A stretch of 5,856 bases of DNA from contig WTHL01000193.1 in NCBI GenBank assembly GCA_011523155.1, positions 1-5,856 on the forward strand, given 5' to 3'. The translations under genes and the position numbers were made by a program. Below are positions 1-5,634 of this stretch, piece by piece (within the stretch, counting starts at the first letter, position 1; every line of letters starts with the position of its first letter). Origin of the DNA: Synechococcus sp. PL34863bin_39 (lineage in GTDB: Bacteria; Cyanobacteriota; Cyanobacteriia; PCC-6307; Cyanobiaceae). The notes beneath the pieces were generated by a model. The model was not told the DNA's origin. It saw only the letters and a program-made list of their open reading frames with translations, and searched no databases.

Positions 1-2
1 TG

Positions 3-161
3 CCGATCGAGGTGAATGCCTGGGACCGGTTCAGCATTCGCCAGCGCCACTTCATTCACGATCCAGTGACCCAACCCGAAGCCTTCGGTCTTTCAAGCCA
101 TGGCCGGGATCTTGAAGCTGTGCTTCAGGACTCGGGCCTGCCAAGGCGTGGAAGACCATGA
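3..161 (+). CDS. C-terminal fragment, possible NAD-dependent epimerase / CSP41-like protein (5' end outside window)
   Basis: An open frame enters from the left edge and stops at TGA 159-161, giving 52 visible residues. The stretch from residue 16 (RHFIHDP) through DLEAVLQDS (36-44) resembles the end of extended short-chain dehydrogenase/NDP-sugar epimerase proteins of the CSP41 type, where a 'RHF..D...A...LGW.P..DLE.GL.DS' pattern closes the protein. I also recall such an epimerase gene next to petE in picocyanobacteria. This is a family-pattern inference from a short fragment. The usual LGW motif is degenerate here (FGLSS), and the last residues (GLPRRGRP) look unlike the family, so the extreme 3' end may have drifted or shifted frame. 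The catalytic YxxxK and the nucleotide-binding Rossmann motif would lie outside the window. petE starts 34 bp after the stop, so read-through into petE is possible. Confidence 0.5.
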   Translation, partial: PIEVNAWDRFSIRQRHFIHDPVTQPEAFGLSSHGRDLEAVLQDSGLPRRGRP

Positions 162-195
162 CTGGCGTTAAACTGATTGCAGTGAAATCGACGTG

Positions 196-555
196 ATGAT
201 CAACCGTCTTCGCACCCTTTTGTCCGCCTGTCTGGCCTTCGTCCTGGTCCTCGGCCTGGGCGTCGCGACAGCGAATGCTGCCACCGTTGAGGTGAAACTC
301 GGCTCCGACTCCGGAATGCTTGCCTTTGAGCCCAGCACCGTGAACATCAAGGCCGGTGACACCATCAAGTTCGTGAACAACAAGATGGCACCCCACAATG
401 CCGTTTTTGATGGCCATGATGAGCTGAGCCACTCCGACCTCGCCTTTGCCCCTGGCGAGTCCTGGGAAGAAACCTTCTCCACCGCCGGCACCTATGACTT
501 CTACTGCGAGCCCCATCGCGGTGCTGGCATGGTCGGCAAGGTGATTGTTGAGTGA
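196..555 (+). CDS. petE: Plastocyanin precursor
   Basis: This is the type-1 copper protein of the thylakoid lumen that carries electrons from cytochrome f of the b6f complex to photosystem I. The 119-residue precursor begins with a basic n-region (MINRLR) and a hydrophobic core (about residues 8-25). It should be cut after ANA (26-28), leaving a mature protein of about 91 residues. The copper ligands are all present: His67 in the APHN motif, then Cys104, His107 and Met112 in the [10 protein letters not shown] motif. Length and fold signature are normal for cyanobacterial plastocyanin. I chose ATG 196; an in-frame GTG sits directly before it at 193, and no strong Shine-Dalgarno sequence separates the two. 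The gene is closed by a strong hairpin terminator, so its transcript should not extend into petJ. In other cyanobacteria petE is favoured when copper is available; no copper-responsive site could be recognised here. Confidence 0.97.
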   Translation: MINRLRTLLSACLAFVLVLGLGVATANAATVEVKLGSDSGMLAFEPSTVNIKAGDTIKFVNNKMAPHNAVFDGHDELSHSDLAFAPGESWEETFSTAGTYDFYCEPHRGAGMVGKVIVE

Positions 556-586
556 TCATCTGATCCCAATTTTCAAATCACGCATG

Positions 587-620
587 AACCGGTTGAACAC
601 TTGTTCAACCGGTTTTTTTT
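587..620 (+). terminator. Rho-independent terminator of petE
   Basis: A perfect 12-bp inverted repeat (587-598 pairs with 603-614; left arm AACCGGTTGAAC) encloses a 4-nt loop (ACTT). Its right arm runs straight into eight T residues at 613-620. It starts 31 bp after the petE stop. This is a textbook intrinsic terminator and separates petE from petJ transcriptionally. The left arm contains the palindrome AACCGGTT, so the same DNA could also bind a dimeric protein, but nothing else supports that. Confidence 0.93.
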
Positions 621-727
621 GTTGGCTTCAGATAAACCGGCCTTACGCGATTGCATAAACCCAGACAGTCCCTTCCCAAGGGCCGCACCATGGATAAGGT
701 GTGAGTCTTAGGCCTGAATCCGTGACA
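621..727 (+). promoter_or_regulatory. petJ leader and presumed promoter region
   Basis: About 107 bp separate the petE terminator from the chosen petJ start, so petJ should have its own promoter here. A weak -10-like element lies in TTGCATAAAC (651-660), without a convincing -35 at the right distance. A small perfect hairpin (CCCTT 670-674 with AAGGG 678-682, 3-nt loop) lies in the probable 5' leader. No known copper regulator site could be identified by eye. The role is inferred from position only. Confidence 0.35.
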
Positions 728-1093
728 ATGCCGCGACGAGCCCGATTGGTGTCACTCCTTCTGATGCTCTTGATTGGTGTCACAAGTGTGCTGCCGATTG
801 AAGCCTCCGCATCAACGATTGATGTGGAGAATGGAGCCCAGATCTTCTCCGCCAACTGCGCCGCATGTCATATGGGCGGTGGCAACGTGATCAGAGCCAA
901 CCGCACCCTGAGTCAGACCGATCTTCAGGCCCATCTTGAGTCCTATGGCCAGGATCACCTCGAGGCGATCGAGCATCAGATTGAAGCCGGGAAAAATGCC
1001 ATGCCTCCCTACGAGGGAAAGCTCAGTGATGCTGACATCGAAGATGTTGCCGCTTTCGTGGAACTTCAGGCCGAGCGAGGCTGGCAACGATGA
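728..1093 (+). CDS. petJ: Cytochrome c6 precursor
   Basis: This small lumenal c-type cytochrome replaces plastocyanin between cytochrome b6f and photosystem I, and can also feed the terminal oxidase. The 121-residue precursor has a twin-basic start (MPRRARL), a hydrophobic core (about 8-22) and a cleavage-site motif ASA (26-28). The haem-binding CAACH spans residues 44-48, followed by the MGGGN sequence typical of the c6 class. The axial methionine is Met92 in GKNAMPPY. The C-terminal helix reads DIEDVAAFVELQAERGW, again standard for c6. ATG 728 is preferred because it gives a normal signal peptide; GTG 701 would add nine residues (MSLRPESVT) in front of it. The stop overlaps the next start as ATGA, implying co-translation with the Nif11 protein. 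Cytochrome c6 versus a c6B/c6C-type paralogue is not decided by sight alone, although the motif set favours c6. Confidence 0.94.
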   Translation: MPRRARLVSLLLMLLIGVTSVLPIEASASTIDVENGAQIFSANCAACHMGGGNVIRANRTLSQTDLQAHLESYGQDHLEAIEHQIEAGKNAMPPYEGKLSDADIEDVAAFVELQAERGWQR

Positions 1094-1293
1094 GTCGCCA
1101 GGCTCTCAAGGATTTTGTCCATGCACTGGAACACAGTGCGGGACTGCGTCGCCAGATCAGCAAGACCAGCACCCTCTCCGACGTTCTCCTCTGCGCGCGT
1201 CAGAACGGTTTTGCCGTGACAACAGACGATTTGGAGTCCGACAGCACCTGCGAGCGCGTTGGGTCATGGTTTGCCCGCAGCTGGATCGATTGA
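1090..1293 (+). CDS. Nif11-domain small protein, translationally coupled to petJ
   Basis: This is a 67-residue protein. Residues 1-48 fit the Nif11 domain pattern: a short amphipathic start (ALKDFVHALE), a middle helix (LRRQI...LSDVLLCAR) and the signature GFAVTTDDL (about 40-48). It ends in WFARSWID, a tryptophan-rich tail that I recall from stand-alone Nif11 proteins of marine picocyanobacteria. Nif11 domains occur as leader peptides of ribosomal natural products (TIGR03798 type) and as stand-alone proteins of unknown role. This one has no GG/GA cleavage motif and no Cys/Ser/Thr-rich core after the domain, and no maturase lies nearby, so a peptide-precursor role is not supported. The start ATG overlaps the petJ TGA (ATGA), with GAGG at 1077-1080 nine bases upstream, so co-expression with cytochrome c6 is likely. 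Its 3' end overlaps the convergent gene by 30 bp. Confidence 0.82.
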   Translation: MSRQALKDFVHALEHSAGLRRQISKTSTLSDVLLCARQNGFAVTTDDLESDSTCERVGSWFARSWID

Positions 1294-1779
1294 GTCACTG
1301 GCCTCGCTCTCTTGATCCGCTGAAGGTGTCTGCCCTGCACAGGCCAGGCAGCCACCATTGATCCGGTAAGGAGCCAGGTGATTGCGCAGGCACCGGGTGC
1401 CACGAAAAAACAGCACCTGTCCCAGTTCTCGGGCGTGGGCGTCGGTGAGGGCAAGCTTCAACCAGCCGTCGGGGACCTTGCCGCGCAACCCAGCACGCCG
1501 CTGTTCCGCATCCAGGCGGCGTTGACGCTCGTCCCGATCATTTCTGGCATACACAGCTTCCACCTGCAACTCCCTGGAGCAGGCCATGCAGGCCGTGACC
1601 ACAGGTTTCTTGCGGGCCACATTGTGCGAGAGCTTGTCACTGGGAACCTCCCGCTCCCTGCCGCAGGTGCAGCGACACCACCAGAAGACGTTGCCACTCT
1701 TGGTGCGCCGCTCGGATGCCCTCACAACCGTGAGCTTTCCGTAGGTCTCACCGACACGGTTACGCGGTCTGGATGGCAT
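1264..1779 (-). CDS. Putative double zinc-cluster protein, phage/HNH-accessory-like
   Basis: This 171-residue protein of unknown function has two Cys/His clusters. The N-terminal part (residues 10-67) reads GETYGKLTVV, then WWCRCTCG (Cys35, Cys37, Cys39) and CMAC (Cys64, Cys67). It matches the 'G..yGrLtVi...W.CrCdCG..' module often seen in phage and homing-endonuclease-like proteins. A charged helical middle (about 69-100) leads to a second cluster: Cys130, His134, Cys144 and Cys147 in a C-x3-H-x9-C-x2-C arrangement. That cluster resembles the 'C..GH...R......C..C' element of HNH-associated proteins. No HNH catalytic motif is visible, so nuclease activity is not claimed; zinc and nucleic-acid binding is inference. 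ATG 1779 is chosen because AGGAG lies six bases upstream and the conserved part begins just after it; the frame is open further upstream, but that part looks non-coding. It converges on the Nif11 gene and diverges from the gene at 1892. Confidence 0.8.
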   Translation of the reverse strand: MPSRPRNRVGETYGKLTVVRASERRTKSGNVFWWCRCTCGREREVPSDKLSHNVARKKPVVTACMACSRELQVEAVYARNDRDERQRRLDAEQRRAGLRGKVPDGWLKLALTDAHARELGQVLFFRGTRCLRNHLAPYRINGGCLACAGQTPSADQESEASDSIDPAAGKP

Positions 1780-1891
1780 TCGGAGCTCCTGCAACGGGCC
1801 ATCACATCCATGGCATCCATTGAAAATCAGTGTGCCCGAACTGACTTCCGAAGGACGCGGCCGTTCAGAATCAGTGATTTGACCGCGAACC
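1780..1891. promoter_or_regulatory. Divergent intergenic region between zinc-cluster gene and Arg-rich gene
   Basis: Two genes are read away from this 112-bp gap, so it should contain both promoters, but no clear -35/-10 pair was recognisable. It carries AATCAGTG at 1825-1832 and again at 1869-1876. It also carries a 9-bp-spaced pair CATCCAT (1805-1811, 1814-1820), in the presumed leader of the - strand gene. AGGAG for that gene sits at its inner edge on the - strand, at about 1786-1790. Operator function is speculative. Confidence 0.35.
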
Positions 1892-1920
1892 ATGGCCGTG
1901 GTGACCCTGCTCAGTGATTT
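1871..1920. repeat. Pair of 10-bp direct repeats TCAGTGATTT
   Basis: TCAGTGATTT occurs exactly at 1871-1880 and 1911-1920, 40 bp apart start to start. A third, shorter match (TCAGTG) lies at 1827-1832, 44 bp further left. The copies flank ATG 1892, the first start candidate of the downstream gene. Spacing near four helical turns would suit cooperative protein binding on one DNA face, but two 10-mers this close could also be coincidence. Confidence 0.4.
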
Positions 1921-2296
1921 CGTTGACGGCACCTCCATGGCCCTGAGCGAGGACACCGATGCCAAAGACCTGAACGCCTACATGACGGGGGCACCGGGGA
2001 GGCTTTGGGCAGGTGTGCAGCAGAAACGTCGCAGGCGCGGGCTGACCAGAAGACGCCGTGGACCAGGAACGCTCTACTTCGCCTCAGATGACAAAGCCCA
2101 GGCGCTGGTGGAGGCCTATCTGCAGAGCGACACGGGGTCGGAGCAGGAGGGGAGTCTCCTCAATGACCTTCGCCGAGTTGGGGTCGAGATCGCCCCCCAT
2201 GTCGGCGATGAAGCGGAGCGGAACGTCCTGATGAACGGACAGCACAAGGCGCTGACGCCACAGGCGCGTGCCAGGGGCTTCGGGGATCGCTCCTGA
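1892..2296 (+). CDS. Arginine-rich hypothetical protein
   Basis: I do not recognise this 134-residue protein. Third codon positions are about three-quarters G/C in this frame, like the neighbours, which supports coding. It has an acidic N-terminal part (about 19-30), then a strongly basic stretch QQKRRRRGLTRRRRGPG (43-59) with two blocks of four arginines. A predicted strand-helix segment follows (TLYFASDDKAQALVEAYLQ, about 60-78). The C-terminal third has no motif I can name. The basic stretch could contact RNA or DNA, or a ribosome, but that is inference. The start is uncertain: ATG 1892, ATG 1937 (MALSEDTD) and ATG 1982 are in frame and none has a good Shine-Dalgarno sequence. If the TCAGTGATTT repeats are regulatory, 1937 would be the better start. 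The TGA overlaps an ATG at 2296 (TGATG), in the frame of the DUF3288 gene, so the two are probably one transcript. Confidence 0.65.
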   Translation: MAVVTLLSDFVDGTSMALSEDTDAKDLNAYMTGAPGRLWAGVQQKRRRRGLTRRRRGPGTLYFASDDKAQALVEAYLQSDTGSEQEGSLLNDLRRVGVEIAPHVGDEAERNVLMNGQHKALTPQARARGFGDRS

Positions 2297-2319
2297 TGGG
2301 CATAGGAGATCATGGGCCC

Positions 2320-2634
2320 ATGACAGACGAGACAGGCCAGACCCATCCGCTTTACGCCACGGACCGTGACGTCGTTGATTCTCTGCTCGGCCATGCAGGC
2401 GATCCAGGGCCGGAGCAGCTCACCCATGCCGCCCGGCTGCTGACGCGTTATGACGGCTTTCCAGGGTCTCCTGACATCCTCAGCGATCTCGAGCGGACGC
2501 TGGAAGGCTGGGGGATCAACCGAGAGGACCTGAATGCTCGCTGCCGCGAGGTCTGGAGCAGTGGCTGGCGCCCTGGCCAGGACGTCGGGGATTCCGTCGG
2601 ATCGGGTGCGGATGTCGAGGACTCAGGTGGTTGA
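2320..2634 (+). CDS. DUF3288 family protein
   Basis: This is a 104-residue protein of a cyanobacterial family of unknown function. The match is clear from recalled family features: an N-terminal Q-HP-Y--DR-VV--LL block (residues 7-23, here QTHPLYATDRDVVDSLL), the central ARLLTRYDGFPGSPDILSDL segment (38-57) corresponding to the 'ARL..RY.GFPGA.DI..DL' core, and L-x2-WGI-x2-EDL (61-71). After the domain comes a short acidic, Gly/Ser-rich tail (about 86-104), unlike the core. I chose ATG 2320 because AGGAG (2304-2308) lies 11 bases upstream and the conserved domain begins seven residues in. ATG 2296, overlapping the previous stop as TGATG, is an in-frame alternative that adds eight residues. The gene meets the - strand gene tail to tail with a 21-bp gap that holds no evident terminator. 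Confidence 0.85.
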   Translation: MTDETGQTHPLYATDRDVVDSLLGHAGDPGPEQLTHAARLLTRYDGFPGSPDILSDLERTLEGWGINREDLNARCREVWSSGWRPGQDVGDSVGSGADVEDSGG

Positions 2635-2655
2635 CGATCTGGGCCGTTGGTTGCC

Positions 2656-2889
2656 TCAGGGGGTCTGGGCCCCGTTGCGACAGGCGCTGAGCACAGCGAG
2701 ATAAAGATCCTCATCCACCTCGCGGATGTCATATTCCGTGGGCATGGCGCCGTGATGGTGGTCATGCACGACGGTCCAGCACATCCGTTCAAGGTCCGAA
2801 GGAACAGGGCCATAAAGGGCGTGGACGCGCTCCACAAGTGCCTGCACAAGGCTTGTGCTCACAGGACTGTCGGAGGCCATAAAAGCCAT
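2656..2889 (-). CDS. Small hypothetical protein with a His-rich motif
   Basis: I do not recognise this 77-residue protein. It looks genuinely coding: amphipathic helices LVQALVERVHALYG (14-27) and VDEDLYLAVLSACRN (58-72) surround a segment CWTVVHDHHHGAMP (37-50) with four histidines, which could bind a metal. The + strand reading of the same bases is rich in His and Val without plausible structure and is taken as its shadow. Both ATG 2889 and ATG 2880 (M4) are possible starts; neither has a clear Shine-Dalgarno sequence, and the protein from M4 (MASDSPVS) looks equally natural. It has no signal peptide or membrane segment. It diverges from clpB across a 132-bp intergenic region and could share regulatory DNA with it. 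Confidence 0.65.
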   Translation of the reverse strand: MAFMASDSPVSTSLVQALVERVHALYGPVPSDLERMCWTVVHDHHHGAMPTEYDIREVDEDLYLAVLSACRNGAQTP

Positions 2890-3021
2890 TTAGTTCGGCT
2901 GACCCTACCGACGCGGGTCGGCTCACCGCAGCCTGGTGCGCAGGCCGAACGATAGGGGTCGGTTCTCCGCTGTCTTTGACGGGTCGATCCACATACGGTT
3001 TGAGCAATCGAGAGACGCCTG
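2890..3021. promoter_or_regulatory. Divergent regulatory region upstream of clpB
   Basis: This 132-bp gap between the - strand small gene and clpB must hold the clpB promoter. TTGACG (2976-2981) matches a -35 hexamer, but the bases 17 further on (TTTGAG, 2999-3004) are a poor -10. There is no CIRCE element, the HrcA heat-shock operator with GAGTGCTAA arms. What stands out is a 20-bp near-repeat (listed separately), a hairpin CCGAC/GTCGG (2908-2912 with 2917-2921) and the arms GTTCGGC/GCCGAAC (2893-2899 with 2944-2950). A modest ribosome-binding sequence, GAGAGA, ends six bases before the clpB ATG. Confidence 0.5.
2915..2975. repeat. 20-bp imperfect direct repeat upstream of clpB
   Basis: Positions 2915-2934 and 2956-2975 match at 16 of 20 bases, offset by 41 bp; the shared core is GGGTCGG followed by TC, CCGC, G and CT. 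A partial third copy begins with GGGTCGA at 2981. The spacing is close to four helical turns. The second copy directly abuts the TTGACG candidate -35. This could be a pair of binding sites for a regulator, or a small promoter duplication. Confidence 0.6.
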
Positions 3022-5634
3022 ATGCAGCCAACCGCAGAACAGTTCACAGAAAAGGCCTGGGGAGCAATCGTCGCAGCCCAGCAACTGGCTCAGACGCACT
3101 GTCATCAGCAGCTCGAGAGCGAGCACCTATTGAAAGCCCTGCTACTGCAGAACGGATTGGCGTCGAGGATCCTTGAAAAAGCAGGGGTGTCGCCACCCGG
3201 GCTGGAGACCGAGGTCAACCAACACCTCAAACAGCTCCCAGCACTCGGGAACAGGCCGGAATCGGTCTATCTCGGGAACGGCCTCAGCGCCCTGCTCGAT
3301 CGAGCCGATGCCCTGAAGCAGGCTTACGGCGACAGCTACATCTCCGTTGAGCATCTGCTGCTCGCGCTTGCTGACGACCAACGCTGTGGACGACAACTCC
3401 TCAACCGGGTCGGCACTGATGCAGCATCTCTGAAGACTGCCATTGATGCCGTGCGCGGGAGCCAGAGCGTGACCGATCAGAACCCTGAAGGCACCTATGA
3501 CTCCCTTGAGAAATATGGACGTGACCTCACGGCAGCCGCGCGTGATGGCCAGCTTGACCCCGTCATCGGCAGAGACGAGGAAATCCGCCGCACCATTCAG
3601 ATCCTGAGTCGACGCACCAAGAACAATCCGGTGCTGATCGGGGAACCCGGCGTTGGCAAGACCGCGATCGTGGAGGGACTTGCCCAGCGGATCGTGAACG
3701 GCGATGTGCCACAGGCCTTGCAGAACCGTCAGCTCATCGCCCTCGACATGGGCGCCCTGATTGCAGGTGCCAAGTACAGGGGTGAATTCGAGGAACGACT
3801 CAAGGCCGTGCTCAAGGAAGTGACCAGCTCAGAGGGCCGGATCGTGCTGTTCATCGATGAAATCCACACCGTCGTGGGCGCTGGTGCCAGCGGGGGCGCC
3901 ATGGATGCCAGCAACCTGCTCAAACCGATGCTGGCCCGAGGTGAACTGCGCTGCATCGGCGCCACAACGCTCGACGAACATCGCCAGCACATCGAAAAGG
4001 ATCCTGCCCTCGAGCGACGCTTCCAGCAGGTGATGGTGGATCAGCCCAGCGTGGAAGACACCATTTCAATCCTGCGCGGATTGAAGGAACGGTATGAAGT
4101 GCATCACGGGGTGCGGATCGCTGACAGTGCCCTCGTGGCGGCCGCCCTTCTTAGCAGTCGTTACATCGCCGACCGTTTTCTGCCCGACAAGGCCATCGAC
4201 CTGGTGGATGAATCGGCCGCTCGCCTGAAAATGGAGATCACCTCCAAACCGGAGGAGATCGATGAGATCGATCGCAAGATCCTGCAGCTGGAGATGGAGA
4301 AACTCTCGCTGGGTCGCGAGTCCGACGCCGCCAGCCAGGAACGGCTGCAGCGGATTGAGCGTGAGCTGGCGGAACTGTCCGAGCAGCAGAGCACGCTCAA
4401 TGCCCAGTGGCAGCAGGAAAAAGGCGCCATCGACGGGCTCTCGACGCTCAAGGAGGAGATCGAACGGGTCCAGTTGCAGGTCGACCAGGCCAAACGGAGT
4501 TACGACCTCAACAAAGCTGCCGAACTGGAATACGGAATCCTGGCCGGACTGCAGAAGCAGCTGGCTGAACAGGAGGCTGCCCTGGCAGACAGTGAGGAAC
4601 GCAGTGATTCATCGCTGCTCCGAGAGGAGGTGCGTGAGAACGATATCGCCGAAGTGATTGCCAGGTGGACGGGAATCCCCGTGGCGAAGCTGGTTCAGTC
4701 GGAGATGGAGAAACTGCTGAACCTGGAGACCGAGCTGCACGGACGCGTCGTTGGGCAGACGCAGGCCGTCACAGCCGTCGCGGATGCCATCCAGCGTTCC
4801 CGTGCGGGACTGAGTGATCCGAATCGACCGATCGCCAGCTTTCTCTTTCTTGGTCCCACAGGCGTGGGAAAAACGGAACTTTCCAAAGCACTGGCTGCGC
4901 AACTGTTCGACAGCGAAGACGCCATGGTTCGCATCGATATGTCGGAGTACATGGAGAAGCACACCGTCAGTCGTCTGATCGGGGCGCCTCCTGGCTATGT
5001 GGGCTACGAATCGGGCGGCCAGCTCACCGAAGCCATTCGCCGACGTCCCTATGCCGTGATCCTGTTCGACGAGGTGGAAAAAGCCCACCCGGATGTCTTC
5101 AACGTGATGCTGCAGATTCTCGATGACGGCCGTGTCACCGATGGGCAGGGCCGCACCGTGGATTTCACCAACGCGGTGTTGATTCTCACCAGCAACATCG
5201 GCAGCCAATCCATTCTGGATCTGGGTGGAGATGACAGTCAGCACAGTGAGATGGAGCGTCGCGTCAATGACGCACTGCGGGCACACTTCCGGCCTGAATT
5301 TCTCAACCGCCTGGACGAAACGATCATCTTCCACAGCCTGCGAAAAGACGAATTGAGGCAGATCGTGGGCCTTCAGGTGGAGCGCCTCAGGCAACGCCTC
5401 GCTGATCGCAAACTCGACCTGAGCATCAGCGAATCAGCCACCGACTGGCTCGCGGACGCAGGTTATGACCCGATCTATGGAGCCAGGCCCCTGAAACGTG
5501 CGATTCAGAAAGAACTGGAGACCCCCATCGCCAAAGCCATCCTGAGCGGCCGCTACAGCGAGGGAGCTGAGGTAACGGTGTCGGTGGACTCGAGTGCGGA
5601 GAACGACGGGGCGACGACGCTGGTTCTGACCTGA
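3022..5634 (+). CDS. clpB: ATP-dependent disaggregase ClpB (ClpB1-type)
   Basis: This hexameric AAA+ Hsp100 chaperone of the cytosol pulls polypeptides out of aggregates with DnaK/DnaJ/GrpE and supports heat tolerance. The 870-residue length is normal. The order is: N-domain (about 1-150), NBD1, coiled-coil middle domain (about 411-525), NBD2. NBD1 has Walker A GEPGVGKT (207-214), Walker B with Asp279 and Glu280, pore-loop Tyr252 in GAKYRGE, and the arginine fingers Arg332-Arg333. NBD2 has Walker A GPTGVGKT (611-618), Walker B Asp683-Glu684, pore loop GYVG with Tyr659, and sensor-2 GAR with Arg822. All catalytic residues are intact. The middle domain and the lack of an apparent ClpP-docking IGF/IGL loop separate it from ClpA/ClpC. 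The [13 protein letters not shown] start favours ClpB1 over ClpB2 in cyanobacteria. The start is ATG 3022, with GAGAGA ahead of it. It is transcribed alone, converging on the next gene at its stop. Confidence 0.98.
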   Translation: MQPTAEQFTEKAWGAIVAAQQLAQTHCHQQLESEHLLKALLLQNGLASRILEKAGVSPPGLETEVNQHLKQLPALGNRPESVYLGNGLSALLDRADALKQAYGDSYISVEHLLLALADDQRCGRQLLNRVGTDAASLKTAIDAVRGSQSVTDQNPEGTYDSLEKYGRDLTAAARDGQLDPVIGRDEEIRRTIQILSRRTKNNPVLIGEPGVGKTAIVEGLAQRIVNGDVPQALQNRQLIALDMGALIAGAKYRGEFEERLKAVLKEVTSSEGRIVLFIDEIHTVVGAGASGGAMDASNLLKPMLARGELRCIGATTLDEHRQHIEKDPALERRFQQVMVDQPSVEDTISILRGLKERYEVHHGVRIADSALVAAALLSSRYIADRFLPDKAIDLVDESAARLKMEITSKPEEIDEIDRKILQLEMEKLSLGRESDAASQERLQRIERELAELSEQQSTLNAQWQQEKGAIDGLSTLKEEIERVQLQVDQAKRSYDLNKAAELEYGILAGLQKQLAEQEAALADSEERSDSSLLREEVRENDIAEVIARWTGIPVAKLVQSEMEKLLNLETELHGRVVGQTQAVTAVADAIQRSRAGLSDPNRPIASFLFLGPTGVGKTELSKALAAQLFDSEDAMVRIDMSEYMEKHTVSRLIGAPPGYVGYESGGQLTEAIRRRPYAVILFDEVEKAHPDVFNVMLQILDDGRVTDGQGRTVDFTNAVLILTSNIGSQSILDLGGDDSQHSEMERRVNDALRAHFRPEFLNRLDETIIFHSLRKDELRQIVGLQVERLRQRLADRKLDLSISESATDWLADAGYDPIYGARPLKRAIQKELETPIAKAILSGRYSEGAEVTVSVDSSAENDGATTLVLT
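3457..3471 (+). promoter_or_regulatory. Candidate internal translation start of clpB (short isoform)
   Basis: GGGAG (3457-3461) lies seven bases before GTG 3469-3471, codon 150 (Val) of clpB, at the boundary of the N-domain and NBD1. Initiation here would give a 721-residue protein lacking the N-domain. The same dual-start arrangement, with a GTG near codon 149, makes the short ClpB form in E. coli, and S. elongatus ClpB1 also yields a short form. The sequence shows the site; its use here is inferred. Confidence 0.6.

Noticed and set aside
1090..1293. Prochlorosin-like or other RiPP precursor
   Set aside because: The Nif11 part is present, but there is no GG-type cleavage site, no core peptide, and no LanM or other maturase in the window.
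936..1361. 141-codon + strand frame overlapping petJ and the Nif11 gene
   Set aside because: It is in another frame of two genes with clear family signatures and has a composition typical of out-of-frame reading.
1705..1820. Upstream reading frame on the - strand beginning at the ATGGATG repeats, overlapping the start of the zinc-cluster gene
   Set aside because: About 32 codons, no ribosome-binding site seen, and the strong AGGAG belongs to the main start; no evidence of translation.
1378..1917. 179-codon + strand open frame
   Set aside because: It is antisense to the zinc-cluster gene, whose Cys/His motifs and AGGAG support the - strand; the + reading shows no motif.
2090..2350. - strand frame without stops, antisense to the Arg-rich gene
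   Set aside because: It is in exact codon register with the + gene, which makes its codon bias a mirror effect; it lacks a good start, and the + reading has coupling to DUF3288.
2890..3021. CIRCE/HrcA heat-shock operator upstream of clpB
   Set aside because: No TTAGCACTC/GAGTGCTAA arms are present; the visible repeats are of a different sequence.
4609..5394. 261-codon - strand open frame inside clpB
   Set aside because: It lies fully antisense to the conserved second ATPase domain of clpB, and its protein has no recognisable structure; it is a typical GC-rich shadow frame.
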